This document shows, one piece after another, positions 36,739 through 46,066 of a DNA stretch of 64,000 nucleotides. The stretch lies in assembly GCF_001742145.1 (NCBI RefSeq), contig NZ_CP015749.1, positions 2,170,001 to 2,234,000 of the forward strand, given 5' to 3'. A program made the translations under genes and the position numbers. The notes under the pieces were generated by a model, which worked only from the letters and a program-made list of their open reading frames with translations, did no database searches and was not told the DNA's origin. The stretch comes from Pectobacterium parmentieri (GTDB lineage Bacteria; Pseudomonadota; Gammaproteobacteria; Enterobacterales; Enterobacteriaceae). Every line of letters starts with the position of its first letter. Position 1 is the first letter of the stretch.

Positions 36739-37716
36739 ATGCTGATTGGTGTTTTATTTGCGCTTGCTGCCGGGCTGATGTGGGGACTGATTTTTGTTGG
36801 GCCGCTGCTCGTACCGGACTATTCTGCCGCCTTGCAGTCCACAGGGCGCTATCTGGCTTTTGGGTTGATTGCCTTACCGCTGGCATGGCTCGATCGCCGT
36901 CGCCTACGCAAGCTAACCCGCAGCGACTGGCTGGAAGCCACGAAGCTTACCGTTATCGGCAACCTGCTGTACTACTTCCTGCTTGCCAGCGCGATCCAAC
37001 GCACCGGGGCACCCATATCAACGATGATTATCGGCACACTGCCCGTCGTGATTTCCGTCACCGCCAATCTGTTGTACAGCAAGCATGATGGTCGCGTGGC
37101 GTGGCGTCGGCTTCTCCCTTCGCTGTTGCTGATTGCTTCTGGGCTTGTCTGCGTCAATATTGCGGAGCTAAGGGGAGCTGAGATCGCCTTCGATTTCTGG
37201 CGTTACACCAGCGGTATTGCGATGGCGTTTTGCGCGGTCATTTGCTGGACCTGGTATCCGCTACGTAACGCCCGCTGGTTGCGCGACCACAAAAACCATA
37301 CGCCGACCACGTGGGCTACCGCACAGGGGCTGGTTACATTACCGCTGGCGCTATTGGGTTATATGCTAGTGTGCGGTCACCTGGTGCTGACGGATGAGTC
37401 GTTTACTCAGCCGTTCGGCCCACGACCCGAGGTTTTCATCCCGCTGATGATTGCGATTGGTCTGTTTTGTTCATGGATCGGTACGTTATTCTGGAACGAA
37501 GCTAGCCAGCGTTTGCCGACGGTACTTGTCGGGCCGCTGATTGTGTTTGAAACGCTGGCGGGATTGACCTATGCCTTCATCATTCGACAATCCTGGCCGC
37601 CGCTGCTAACACTCTGCGGCATCGCCTGCTTGATTGTTGGCGTGATCTACGCCATGCGGGTGAAACCGGAACCTGTAGTGGCAGAAGTGCAGGTGCCGAT
37701 TTCACGGGCAGAATAA
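36739..37716 (+). CDS. DMT/EamA-family transporter
   Basis: This 325-residue membrane protein has about ten hydrophobic segments in two EamA-like halves (MLIGVLFALAAGLMWGLIFV and SGIAMAFCAVICWTWYPL). A short charged C-terminus follows. Family members export amino acids or metabolites. The gene lies 95 bp after the AraC-type regulator gene, with a weak ribosome-binding site, and may be controlled by it. The substrate is not readable. Confidence 0.85.
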   Translation: MLIGVLFALAAGLMWGLIFVGPLLVPDYSAALQSTGRYLAFGLIALPLAWLDRRRLRKLTRSDWLEATKLTVIGNLLYYFLLASAIQRTGAPISTMIIGTLPVVISVTANLLYSKHDGRVAWRRLLPSLLLIASGLVCVNIAELRGAEIAFDFWRYTSGIAMAFCAVICWTWYPLRNARWLRDHKNHTPTTWATAQGLVTLPLALLGYMLVCGHLVLTDESFTQPFGPRPEVFIPLMIAIGLFCSWIGTLFWNEASQRLPTVLVGPLIVFETLAGLTYAFIIRQSWPPLLTLCGIACLIVGVIYAMRVKPEPVVAEVQVPISRAE

Positions 37717-37765
37717 ACGCACACCGCAGAGGATGTGAGAAAATAAGATAAGGGCAGGCTGGTTG

Positions 37766-38263
37766 TTATGTCCGGCTTGCCAGCTTCTGAAACAACGCTG
37801 TCAGTTGCGCTTCATCCCTTGCCCCCTGATGCTGATCGGTCACCTTGCCGTTAGCATCAATAATGAATGACGTTGGCGTGCCGCTGACCTGATAGCGCTC
37901 TTTAGTTATACCCAACTGATCCCGCACCACCGGATACGTCACGCCGTGATGTGCCAGCATCGAGGTGATATCTACGCCATCAGGATCGGTGTTGACCGCC
38001 ACAACGACCACTTTATCGCCATACTCCTTGCTCAACTTCTCCAGCGCCCCCATTTCGATCATGCAGCCACCGCAGCCCGACGACCAGAAATTCAGGTACA
38101 CACTTTTCCCCTGCCAGCGCGACAGATCCACCTGCTGTCCAGCCAGATCGTAGGCTGCCAGCGCAGGTGCCTGCGCCCCGACGCTAACCTGTTCTTCCTT
38201 ACAGCCGCTCAGCGCCACTGCCCCCAGCAGGCAAAGCGCGGTAATCCCATTACGCCATTTCAT
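37766..38263 (-). CDS. TlpA-like thioredoxin-fold lipoprotein of the Fet/P19 iron operon
   Basis: This 165-residue protein has a lipoprotein signal peptide (lipobox VALSGC, Cys21) and a thioredoxin/TlpA fold with the active site CGGC (Cys64, Cys67). It also has the cis-Pro loop SGTPTSFII. It should act in the periplasm as a thiol reductant or redox relay. It is the last gene of the operon and overlaps the ATPase gene by 14 bp. Campylobacter P19 loci carry one or two such proteins in the same place. Here there is one. Confidence 0.9.
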   Translation of the reverse strand: MKWRNGITALCLLGAVALSGCKEEQVSVGAQAPALAAYDLAGQQVDLSRWQGKSVYLNFWSSGCGGCMIEMGALEKLSKEYGDKVVVVAVNTDPDGVDITSMLAHHGVTYPVVRDQLGITKERYQVSGTPTSFIIDANGKVTDQHQGARDEAQLTALFQKLASRT

Positions 38264-38966
38264 GATGATTCACCTCTTCACCGAAATACTTGCCGTGTTG
38301 CAGGCGGATAATACGATCGGCAAACCGCCCCAATTCAGGATTGTGCGTCACCATCACAATGGTACGCCCCTGCCGATGCAGATCTTTCAACAGATCCAGC
38401 ACTCGCTGTTCATTCTCTTCATCCAGATTTCCCGTCGGTTCATCGGCAAAAATCACCGGAGGTTCATTCACCAGCGCGCGGGCGATGCAGACACGCTGCT
38501 GCTCACCGCCGGAAAGCTGGCTCGGTAAGTGATCCACACGATGCGCCAGCCCAACCTGTTCAAGTACGCGCTGTGCCGCTGCTTCATCCACCACACTGTG
38601 GTAATGCTGCGCCAGCATCACATTTTCCAAGGCGGTCAAAAACGGAATCAGATGGAATTGTTGAAATACCAGCCCAATTTTATCAGCACGGAACTGTCGC
38701 CGTCCTTCCTCGTCCAGCCCTGCAGCATCTACGCCGTCCAACAGCACCTGCCCTTCGCTGACCGTATCCAGACAAGTAAGAATGTTCATCAACGTGGTTT
38801 TACCAGAACCGGACGCGCCCATGATGGCGACAAATTCACCGCGCGCGATGCGGATATTGATATCTTCCAGCGCGGTAACCTGACCAAAGCGTTTATAGAG
38901 CTGGCGAGTTTCAATCACCGCTTCCGCTGCCTGCGCCCTTTCTTGCACGTTCACCTCTACAGACAT
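38250..38966 (-). CDS. MacB/LolD-type ABC ATPase of the Fet/P19 iron operon
   Basis: This 238-residue ATPase has Walker A (GASGSGKTT), a signature [15 protein letters not shown] and Walker B ([17 protein letters not shown]). That is the pattern of the lipoprotein/macrolide (MacB, LolD) class that pairs with FtsX-like permeases. The two permeases encoded just upstream are its partners. Such complexes drive conformational work or export rather than import, so its role in iron uptake is indirect and unknown. It starts 4 bp after the permease gene. Confidence 0.9.
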   Translation of the reverse strand: MSVEVNVQERAQAAEAVIETRQLYKRFGQVTALEDINIRIARGEFVAIMGASGSGKTTLMNILTCLDTVSEGQVLLDGVDAAGLDEEGRRQFRADKIGLVFQQFHLIPFLTALENVMLAQHYHSVVDEAAAQRVLEQVGLAHRVDHLPSQLSGGEQQRVCIARALVNEPPVIFADEPTGNLDEENEQRVLDLLKDLHRQGRTIVMVTHNPELGRFADRIIRLQHGKYFGEEVNHHEMA

Positions 38967-38970
38967 CGAC

Positions 38971-40110
38971 CTACTCTCCTTTCAAAACTTTGGCCGGTTC
39001 GACATAAATCGCCCGCCGGGTAGGAACCACGGCGGCAACCGCCGCGACCAGCAAAGACAGCCCTAGCGTGAGCGGGAACACCGGCAATCGCAGAGAAATA
39101 GTCGCGTTGAATACCGCCATGCCTAACACCTGTGCCAACAAATAGCCCAGCAGCGAACCGCACACCACGGCAGCCAGTGCGATAATGCCGGTTTCCGCCA
39201 GCATTTGCCGAATGATGTCTCGCCCACTTGCGCCCAGCGCTTTCTGTAACGCAAACTCGCGCGCGCGCTCGCCGACAATCGCCATCAGCGTGGTGTTCAC
39301 ACACAGTGAAGACAAAACGAGGATCACCGCTGAAACCAGCCCCATCAGCCCTTTGATTTTATTCAGCACCTGACCTTCCGACGCCGACACTTTCAGAATC
39401 GGGCGGATCTCCAGTTGCGGATATTGCTGCTGAAGCTGTGCAGCAAAGCGATCGACCTGCCCCAGATCGTTGCTAACACTCAGCAAGGCATTGCTGATCG
39501 CACCTTCTTTATCCAACCACTTTTGCGCCAGATCCAGATTCACGATCAGCATGTTGTCCGTCGCATCGCCGGATTCCACAATGCCTTTAATCTGCAAGCG
39601 CTGCTTCCCGCCGTCCCCCACCAGCGTGATGCTATCGCCGACTTTGACGTTTAATCGCTCTGCCAGTTTCACCCCGATCATGGCATTACGATCGTCAAAG
39701 CTCACACCAATCCAGTTGCCCGTGACCTGCCAGTACGGTGCTAGCTGACGCAGCGATTCGAACCACACGCCCATCAGCACCACTTTCTCCAGTTCTGTAC
39801 GTGCCATGCCGTACAGATAAGGGCTGGATGCATTGATTAACCCCGCTGGGGCATTGTCGATAATCGGCTGAAAGGTGCTTTGTGGAAGTGAATTGCCGCG
39901 CGCCGGGCCGATATAAAAATTCGCGCCGAAGGTGCGTAGTTCCTGACTCATCTTGGCATTGATATCAAAATAAACGGCGGACATCGCTGTCACAATCGCC
40001 GCCCCAACCATCAGTGCAGCGAACACCACGCTGACGCGCTGCATACGCAACCGCAGCGCACGAAACACCAAACGCCAGAACATACTATTCATCCAGCCAT
40101 TAGCGCCCAT
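38971..40110 (-). CDS. FtsX/MacB-type ABC permease of the Fet/P19 operon (second copy)
   Basis: This permease of about 379 residues has one N-terminal membrane helix (VSVVFAALMVGAAIVTAMSAV), a large periplasmic MacB-like core and three C-terminal helices. FtsX-type sequences are near GERAREFALQKALGASGRDI. I start it at ATG 40110, preceded by GGAGGT and overlapping the stop of the upstream permease gene. The longest frame would begin 30 bp earlier without such a site. It pairs with the permease encoded at 40100-41389 and the ATPase that follows. Confidence 0.88.
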   Translation of the reverse strand: MGANGWMNSMFWRLVFRALRLRMQRVSVVFAALMVGAAIVTAMSAVYFDINAKMSQELRTFGANFYIGPARGNSLPQSTFQPIIDNAPAGLINASSPYLYGMARTELEKVVLMGVWFESLRQLAPYWQVTGNWIGVSFDDRNAMIGVKLAERLNVKVGDSITLVGDGGKQRLQIKGIVESGDATDNMLIVNLDLAQKWLDKEGAISNALLSVSNDLGQVDRFAAQLQQQYPQLEIRPILKVSASEGQVLNKIKGLMGLVSAVILVLSSLCVNTTLMAIVGERAREFALQKALGASGRDIIRQMLAETGIIALAAVVCGSLLGYLLAQVLGMAVFNATISLRLPVFPLTLGLSLLVAAVAAVVPTRRAIYVEPAKVLKGE

Positions 40111-41389
40111 ACAGCACCTCCACCGGATACAGTTTGGCAATACGCCGCGCAGGGAACCACGTTCCGATGATGGCGATCAGCATTGAGATCACCAGTACGC
40201 AGGGGATGACGATCCACGCGAAGCTCAGCGGTACGCCGAACAACATCAGGCCAATCGCTTTCGCCAGCCCCCAGCCAGCGACGCAGCCTGCGATACCGCC
40301 CGCCAGGCCGCTCAGTGCTGCCTCAAGATAAAACAGCAACATGATTTGCCACTGTCTTGCACCCAGCGCTTTCATCAGCCCGATTTCTTTGGCACGCTCC
40401 ATGATGGTGCTAGTCATCAGCGAGGCGATCCCCATTGCAGAAGCCACCAGCGCCGCAAAGGTCACCACCGCCAATAGCAGTTGAATCTTGTCGATCACCA
40501 CACCTTCCGAAGCTGCGACCTGCCAGATGGGGCGCACCACCGAACCGGAAATCGCCTCTTCCAACTGGTGTGCAATCGAAGATACATACGCGGTGCAGTA
40601 CCAGAGATCATATTCTTCGGCGTTGAGCGCTTCCAGATTTTCACGCGCCCGCCGCGACAGTTCATTTTCCGGCACGGTGAGCGCCGACACACGAATGGCC
40701 TGAATTTTACCCGCCAGTCCTAGCAGCGATTGCACCGTTGCCAGCGGCATCACCAAACGACCTTCTTCATCACCGCCGCTGCTCAGAATGCCGCTAATTT
40801 CTACCGTCGCGTCGCCTTTCAAACCGTGCAGCGCGAGTTTATCCCCCACTTTCCAGCCCATTTGCGTCGCCAGTTGTTTCCCTACCAGCGCCTGCGCCAC
40901 ATTTTCCGTCGTCACCGGTTCCTGAGGCCACAGCCCTGCCACCTGCCAGTATGGACTAACGGCCATTTGTCCCGTGCGATAGTCTTCCTCATCCGGCACC
41001 GCGACAGGCTGGGAAAAGAAGGTGCCCAATACGGCAACCGGCTGACCATTGATCTCGACATCGCCGCTCAACAGCGGAGCGAAGCCGACGATGTTATTGC
41101 GCCAGAAGATATCTTTGATGTTCGGCAACTCAGCCTCATCGAGGAAATCCTGTCCGTCCAGCGGATTGCTACGCTCGCCAAACAGCGCAGGCAACGCCGC
41201 TTGCCCTGCTGGCTCAATCAAAATATTCGCGCCGTAGGACTTCAACTCACGCGCCATTTTATCGCCGATGTCTATGGACACCGCCAGCAGCGCGGAGATC
41301 AACCCCGCCGCCAAAAATACGGTCAACACCGCCAGCGATTTGCGCCGAATATTTCTGCGCCAGGACTGGCGTAACAGTCGCCACAGCAT
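40100..41389 (-). CDS. FtsX/MacB-type ABC permease of the Fet/P19 operon (first copy)
   Basis: This 429-residue permease has an N-terminal helix (LAVLTVFLAAGLISALLAVSIDIGD), a periplasmic MacB-type core and three C-terminal helices with MERAKEIGLMKALGARQWQI before the second. It is a divergent paralogue of its downstream neighbour, and together they make a heterodimeric permease. It starts 2 bp after the DUF2318 gene. Equivalent genes follow p19 in Campylobacter. Confidence 0.9.
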   Translation of the reverse strand: MLWRLLRQSWRRNIRRKSLAVLTVFLAAGLISALLAVSIDIGDKMARELKSYGANILIEPAGQAALPALFGERSNPLDGQDFLDEAELPNIKDIFWRNNIVGFAPLLSGDVEINGQPVAVLGTFFSQPVAVPDEEDYRTGQMAVSPYWQVAGLWPQEPVTTENVAQALVGKQLATQMGWKVGDKLALHGLKGDATVEISGILSSGGDEEGRLVMPLATVQSLLGLAGKIQAIRVSALTVPENELSRRARENLEALNAEEYDLWYCTAYVSSIAHQLEEAISGSVVRPIWQVAASEGVVIDKIQLLLAVVTFAALVASAMGIASLMTSTIMERAKEIGLMKALGARQWQIMLLFYLEAALSGLAGGIAGCVAGWGLAKAIGLMLFGVPLSFAWIVIPCVLVISMLIAIIGTWFPARRIAKLYPVEVLYGR

Positions 41390-41391
41390 GA

Positions 41392-42789
41392 TTATTCCTC
41401 CTCCGCCGGTTCGCCTGTCGCCGCTTTGGCCGTGGCAAACTTCGCGGGACTTTCGCGGAAACGGTTATAATTCGCTTCTGACGAGAAGAAGTACGTTTTA
41501 CCGCCGTAGCGATATTTATGCTCTGCGGTCACGTTGGTTAATTTGGAACCATCAACCGGATCAATTACTTCCATCGACACTACCGTCGAGAAGTAGTTAG
41601 TACCTGCCGCCAACGAGGCTCGCCCAATCACCAATTCATTGTCGTCGTTGCTCCACCCTTCAATCGGGACCGGATTACAGCCCCCCGCCTTCCCGATAGA
41701 AGGGATGAAAATATGCACACCACACGCGACACAAATTACCTGATTTCCTTCCATCACGTAGCCCTGATCGCCGCACAGCAGGCAGGCATCAAACACCACG
41801 CCCAGACGCAGACGATCGGGATAGCGGTTAATGATAAAAAAGCGCACAGCCTTGCCATCATCGGCAACCCACACGAAGCGATGCAGCTTGCCATCACGCA
41901 CCTGCTCAATCGGAATATGCACTTTGCCATCGGCCGCCAGCGTCACTGGCTGCGCTTCCGACAGACGAGGCGGCTGCGATGCGACCTTATCCCAATAGAG
42001 CTGAGCGAAGACGACAACCAGCAGCGCCGTGACTGTCGCCAGCAGCGTGCGACGCACGGTGCGGTAGCCTGCCGTCGCTTTACGCTTTTCAATCGCTTCA
42101 TGCGTAACCAGCACCTGATGACGTGCATGCAACAGCGGCCAAACCAGCCCCACAGCCAATACCGCCATGAATAGCGCGCTGAGATAATTTAATAAATACG
42201 CACTGTTGGTGACGTGTGCCACATAGCTCAGGCGTGGCTTGGTTAACCCTAGCGCCTGTAACTTCATCAGTAACAGCAACAGGTTACCGCTTATCGGCAA
42301 CAGCAGGAGTGCGACCAGCAACGCCAGCAGCGGCCAACGCAGTAAAGGAATGCGACGCACAATCATGCCGCACAGCGCGGCGCAAAATACCAGCCAGCCA
42401 AACGCCAGCACCACGGCACTGAAATTCAGCAACAGATCGGTATTCACCACATGGGTGGACGTTAACGCCGTCAGATTGGGATCGCTGCCCCACTGTACCG
42501 CAGCACCCGCCACTAGCAACGCCTGCCACAGATAACCGAGACGCGGATGGGAAAACCACTGGCAGGCAAGAAACAGGATCAAGGCAAGCGCTTGAAGCAC
42601 CGTAAACCCAAGCAGAAACGCTTGCCCGTTAGGAAAATGAACGCCAATAAACGTACCGGCACACAGCGCCAGCAGTGTGAGCCAGCTCAGCGGCCCGATC
42701 GTCGGCGTGGAACGGTGACTCCAGCTCAGCCCCAGTAATAGTGCAATCGGCAGGAAGGATTGGAGTGTCGTGATAAAGAAATAACTCAT
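41392..42789 (-). CDS. DUF2318 membrane protein of the Fet/P19 iron operon
   Basis: This protein of about 465 residues has about nine membrane helices in its first two thirds and a C-terminal DUF2318 domain. That domain carries two CxxC pairs (DACLLCGDQGY and VICVACGVHI) plus a further Cys (KAGGCNPVP). It could bind metal or pass electrons, in line with the thioredoxin-type lipoprotein at the end of the operon. The ATG at 42789 is preferred to the GTG six codons upstream. A gene of this family follows p19 in Campylobacter. Its exact job is unknown. Confidence 0.87.
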   Translation of the reverse strand: MSYFFITTLQSFLPIALLLGLSWSHRSTPTIGPLSWLTLLALCAGTFIGVHFPNGQAFLLGFTVLQALALILFLACQWFSHPRLGYLWQALLVAGAAVQWGSDPNLTALTSTHVVNTDLLLNFSAVVLAFGWLVFCAALCGMIVRRIPLLRWPLLALLVALLLLPISGNLLLLLMKLQALGLTKPRLSYVAHVTNSAYLLNYLSALFMAVLAVGLVWPLLHARHQVLVTHEAIEKRKATAGYRTVRRTLLATVTALLVVVFAQLYWDKVASQPPRLSEAQPVTLAADGKVHIPIEQVRDGKLHRFVWVADDGKAVRFFIINRYPDRLRLGVVFDACLLCGDQGYVMEGNQVICVACGVHIFIPSIGKAGGCNPVPIEGWSNDDNELVIGRASLAAGTNYFSTVVSMEVIDPVDGSKLTNVTAEHKYRYGGKTYFFSSEANYNRFRESPAKFATAKAATGEPAEEE

Positions 42790-42965
42790 AGGCTCGTCAC
42801 ACTTCACGTTACATGTGCGTTGACTGCGTTTTGCAGGTGTATCAGTTGGGCATGATGTGTGGTGGCATCAGCACGCTGACCGAAAAATCACCGCCTCTGT
42901 AGGCTGCGATAGCAAACCACAGAGACGTGAATATGCCCGCGACAGCGCATCGCGGACAGAAGACC

Positions 42966-43493
42966 TTATTCTAAGCCGACGTATTTGAAGTCAAAGCTGA
43001 CGTCAAACGGTTTCCACCAGCGGCCTACACCCGTTTCACCATCGGTGTGACGGTGCATACCCGCTTTTGATGGCGGATCGATGTGGTAAGTCACTTTGTA
43101 GTTACCCACCCCCATCATTTTGATGTTCGCGCCGTAGTGTGGGCCATCGCTGGCAACCATCGGCATGAAGGTTCCTTCCTGCTTCGCACCGGTATCGGTG
43201 TTAGTCAATGTGTACGCGATGGTCAGGAACGGCATCCATTCACCGGCACCAAAACCGTTCTTGTTACCTTCAGCAGCGTGAATATCCGCTTCCAGATGGA
43301 TGTCCGCTTTCGCGGCTGGCAGGCCCATCCCACGCGGTTCCATGTCGATAGGTTGCAGATAAACGGCAGCAATTTCCATTTCGTTCAGGGAAACAGGTTC
43401 ACCCGCTGGATATTCTTTAAACGCCAGTGCGGCAGGCGCAGTGAAAATACCAGCAATAACGGCACCTGCAATCAGACTTTTTTGCATATTCAT
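42966..43493 (-). CDS. fetP: periplasmic iron-uptake protein FetP (P19/Tpd family)
   Basis: This protein of about 175 residues has a signal peptide ending near ALAFKE (about residue 25). The mature P19 domain has the metal-ligand residues of this family: MEPRGMGLPAAKADIHLEADI and a KAGMHRHTDGETG segment with Met and two His. P19/FetP proteins bind copper and iron in the periplasm and work with an FTR1-type permease. The start at 43493 follows GAGGATGGG; up to six extra residues are possible. The gene lies between fetM and the DUF2318 gene, as in FetMP loci. Confidence 0.92.
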   Translation of the reverse strand: MNMQKSLIAGAVIAGIFTAPAALAFKEYPAGEPVSLNEMEIAAVYLQPIDMEPRGMGLPAAKADIHLEADIHAAEGNKNGFGAGEWMPFLTIAYTLTNTDTGAKQEGTFMPMVASDGPHYGANIKMMGVGNYKVTYHIDPPSKAGMHRHTDGETGVGRWWKPFDVSFDFKYVGLE

Positions 43494-43619
43494 CAAACCC
43501 ATCCTCATCATCTCAGTCGTCTCCCCTACGCTTATTTCGCTAAGCGAGCAGGAGGTGTTATGGTTATGTTCTACTCTTTGTTGCTTTCAGTATTACAGTC
43601 ACGTCAGATTCATTATTTA

Positions 43620-45524
43620 TCAGACGGTGGACGCTCTACGCCGCATCACCCACAGAGCGATTAACGCTGCGGCAACCAGCACACTCTGTGGTATCAGCGT
43701 TTCCACATAAGGATAAATACCCAGCCAACTGATTTCCGGTACACCCGTCAGCAACGTCGGTTCAAACAGTTTGCCTTCGATCAGTTCCAGCACACCTTTT
43801 CCTGCAAACACAAACGCCATCAGGTACATAAAGCAGCCGGTAAACATGAAGAACGGCTTAAGCGGTAATTTGACAATGGTGTAGCGCATTACGAAGTAAG
43901 CGATCAGCAGGATTACACAGCCGATGGCAAACCCAGCCAGAATGGAGAGATGCCCCGCCATATTGCTAGCATCACCGACCAGTGCATAGTAGAACAACAC
44001 CGTCTCCGCGCCTTCGCGGTACACGGCTAGAAAGCTGGTCAGCCACAGCCCGATCATGGAACCACTGCTCAGCGAATGGGACAGCTTGCCTTCCAGATAA
44101 GCCTTCCAATGCCGCGCTTCTACTTTGGACAACAGCCAGTAGCTCATGAAGAACAGCATCACCACGGCGATCAGCATCGTAATGCCTTCCAGCAACTCAC
44201 GGCTGGCACCAGAGTTGGTGAACACGAGTTGGAAAATCACCGCAGTAATCACGCTGCACAGCAATGCGACGTAAACCGACTGACGAATCAGCGGCAGTTT
44301 GTCCTGCTGATTGTTTTTCACCAGATAGGCCACGATCGCCGCCACAATCAGCAACGCTTCCAACCCTTCACGCACAATAATCAGCAGACTGTATATCAAC
44401 AGACTCCAGTGCGTTTCATCGCCGTCGCCCAACATGGTGACCGCCTTCGCCAGCTCCTGCTGCAACGCGTCAGCCTGCCCTTGCAGTTGTTCCACCGGTT
44501 GCCTGGCGTTCATCATGCTTACCAGACGGGTGAAATACCCTTCCAGCGTAGATTTGAACGCAGCATCACGAGAACCTACTTTGTTCTCCATACCGGTGGC
44601 TTCAAACAGATCGAAATAGGTGTCCTGCACCGCCATGATGGCGGGTTTGACCTGACCCTCACGGTATTGTGCAATTGCGGCGGCAATCGCTTGATTGATA
44701 TCGTCGGAAACCTTCGCCCAGTTCGCGTCCGGTACACCACCAGTATCGCCGCTCGCGGCAGGTGCTGCCGTCGCCTGCTGGCTATCGCGCGTTGTCGGCA
44801 GCCCCGGCAGGACATCCTCGATATCCTGCAACAGCGTGGTAACCCGATAGGCAACGTCCGTCAGTTGATCGGGTTGGCTGGCTAGCGCAATCAGTGCGGA
44901 GAACTGTTGATTAATGGAAGCGGCCTGCTGCGCGGAGCGATTCTGTCTGACCGACATCTCCATCTCGGAGTTTTTAAAACCCTGATAGTGCGCCTGCTGC
45001 ACGCTTTGGCTGGCTTTTTTGTAATCGCCAGCCTGATATTCCGTCACGGCCAGCGCGAGCTGGTCATCGATAATTTTAAAACTCTGCTGCCAGTACGGCG
45101 CGATCTCTGAATTGTCATAGGCGCCGTGCTGCTCCTGCGCAACCAGTTTGTGCCCTCCCGACAGCACGGGCAAAACAGCATCCAGTTCGCCCTTCAGCCA
45201 CGCAATTTTTGCCTGTACCTCGGCCTGCGGCTTTCCTTCGCCAATCATGCGGCGAATCTCACCGAAGGTCGCTTCGAGCTGATAGCTTTTTTGCGCGGAG
45301 ATATTGATGCGGATGGGACCTTCGAGGTTTTCAAACACCTCAAAATAGGCCATCTGAACTTCAGTGCGGGCGTCATCCGGCTTTTGCTGCTCATAGAGCT
45401 GAGCCGTTTTATCCAGCCGGGTTTCGATATCGTGAATGAATGAGGCGTAATCGGTCGCGGCAACTGCCACTGAACAGCTAAACAGCCAACACAACAACAG
45501 AAGCGTTTTTTGCCAGATAGACAT
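43620..45524 (-). CDS. fetM: FTR1-family iron permease FetM
   Basis: This 634-residue protein has a signal peptide (about residues 1-23) and a long periplasmic helical region (24-375). A seven-helix FTR1 permease domain follows, with the two iron-binding motifs REGLE (385-389) and REGAE. The periplasmic region holds three similar helical modules centred near residues 52-72, 171-191 and 294-314 (AYFEVFE, AHYQGFK, TYFDLFE). It moves iron across the inner membrane together with FetP. A Fur box lies just upstream, so it is the first gene of an iron-repressed operon running through to the thioredoxin-type lipoprotein gene. Confidence 0.93.
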   Translation of the reverse strand: MSIWQKTLLLLCWLFSCSVAVAATDYASFIHDIETRLDKTAQLYEQQKPDDARTEVQMAYFEVFENLEGPIRINISAQKSYQLEATFGEIRRMIGEGKPQAEVQAKIAWLKGELDAVLPVLSGGHKLVAQEQHGAYDNSEIAPYWQQSFKIIDDQLALAVTEYQAGDYKKASQSVQQAHYQGFKNSEMEMSVRQNRSAQQAASINQQFSALIALASQPDQLTDVAYRVTTLLQDIEDVLPGLPTTRDSQQATAAPAASGDTGGVPDANWAKVSDDINQAIAAAIAQYREGQVKPAIMAVQDTYFDLFEATGMENKVGSRDAAFKSTLEGYFTRLVSMMNARQPVEQLQGQADALQQELAKAVTMLGDGDETHWSLLIYSLLIIVREGLEALLIVAAIVAYLVKNNQQDKLPLIRQSVYVALLCSVITAVIFQLVFTNSGASRELLEGITMLIAVVMLFFMSYWLLSKVEARHWKAYLEGKLSHSLSSGSMIGLWLTSFLAVYREGAETVLFYYALVGDASNMAGHLSILAGFAIGCVILLIAYFVMRYTIVKLPLKPFFMFTGCFMYLMAFVFAGKGVLELIEGKLFEPTLLTGVPEISWLGIYPYVETLIPQSVLVAAALIALWVMRRRASTV

Positions 45525-45546
45525 AAGCGAGTGATGAATAACAAAT

Positions 45547-45565
45547 GATATTTATTCTTATTATC
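45547..45565. promoter_or_regulatory. Fur box upstream of fetM
   Basis: GATATTTATTCTTATTATC matches the Fur consensus at 14 of 19 positions, 22 bp before the fetM start codon on its coding strand. Confidence 0.75.
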
Positions 45566-46066
45566 ACTTTGATAGTCGTCATCTGTCTTGATTTACGTCA
45601 CGAAAACACAAGCAATAAGAGGTTTAGTTTGTAACAAAAACTTACAGGACTTATTTATCAGTCAAAAAATCCTCTCACCTCCTAACCCATAAGGTAAATA
45701 CGGTTTTTTTGATCGTAAAAACGGCAAAAATGCCACTTAAACCAACACAAAAATAAATGCAAAAATAATGCCATTCATTAACGTTATCAGCTAAAAGTCT
45801 AGAGACCCTCGTCTTAAGATGATATTTCTTTACGTTACCACGGTCAGATTTACAGAAAAAACACCTTTTCCCGCTGTAGTCCAAAGCATTGCATACGTTA
45901 ATGCTTTTCACTGACATTTTTATGCGATGACCAACGAACCTTCAAACGGCAGCCAAGGAAAAACCGGGCAGACTCCTTTCTGCCAGTTCATCCCAGCCTC
46001 GTTGACTCTCTCGCACTCACTGTCTACATACGTTCAACAACGGCCACGTGTTAACCCCACGGCGGA
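45566..46066. other. gap between fetM and the second chemoreceptor gene
   Basis: There is no convincing protein gene; an 80-codon frame at 45675-45917 lacks any support. At 45967-45984 a 6-bp stem (GGCAGA/TCTGCC) followed by TTTTT on the minus strand is a candidate terminator for the leftward chemoreceptor gene. Part of the fetM promoter may lie at the left end. Confidence 0.45.

Noticed and set aside
39745..39760. TTCGAACC-like tRNA T-loop motif
   Set aside because: It lies inside the conserved permease gene, and no cloverleaf arms are present around it.
40730..41374. 214-codon frame on the plus strand
   Set aside because: It is the antisense shadow of the FtsX-type permease gene, rich in Arg, Gln and His with no domain.
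44076..44885. 269-codon frame on the plus strand
   Set aside because: It is opposite fetM, low-complexity Gln/Arg-rich translation; fetM has clear REGLE/REGAE motifs.
45675..45917. 80-codon frame on the minus strand
   Set aside because: No ribosome-binding site, odd composition and no recognisable family; treated as non-coding.
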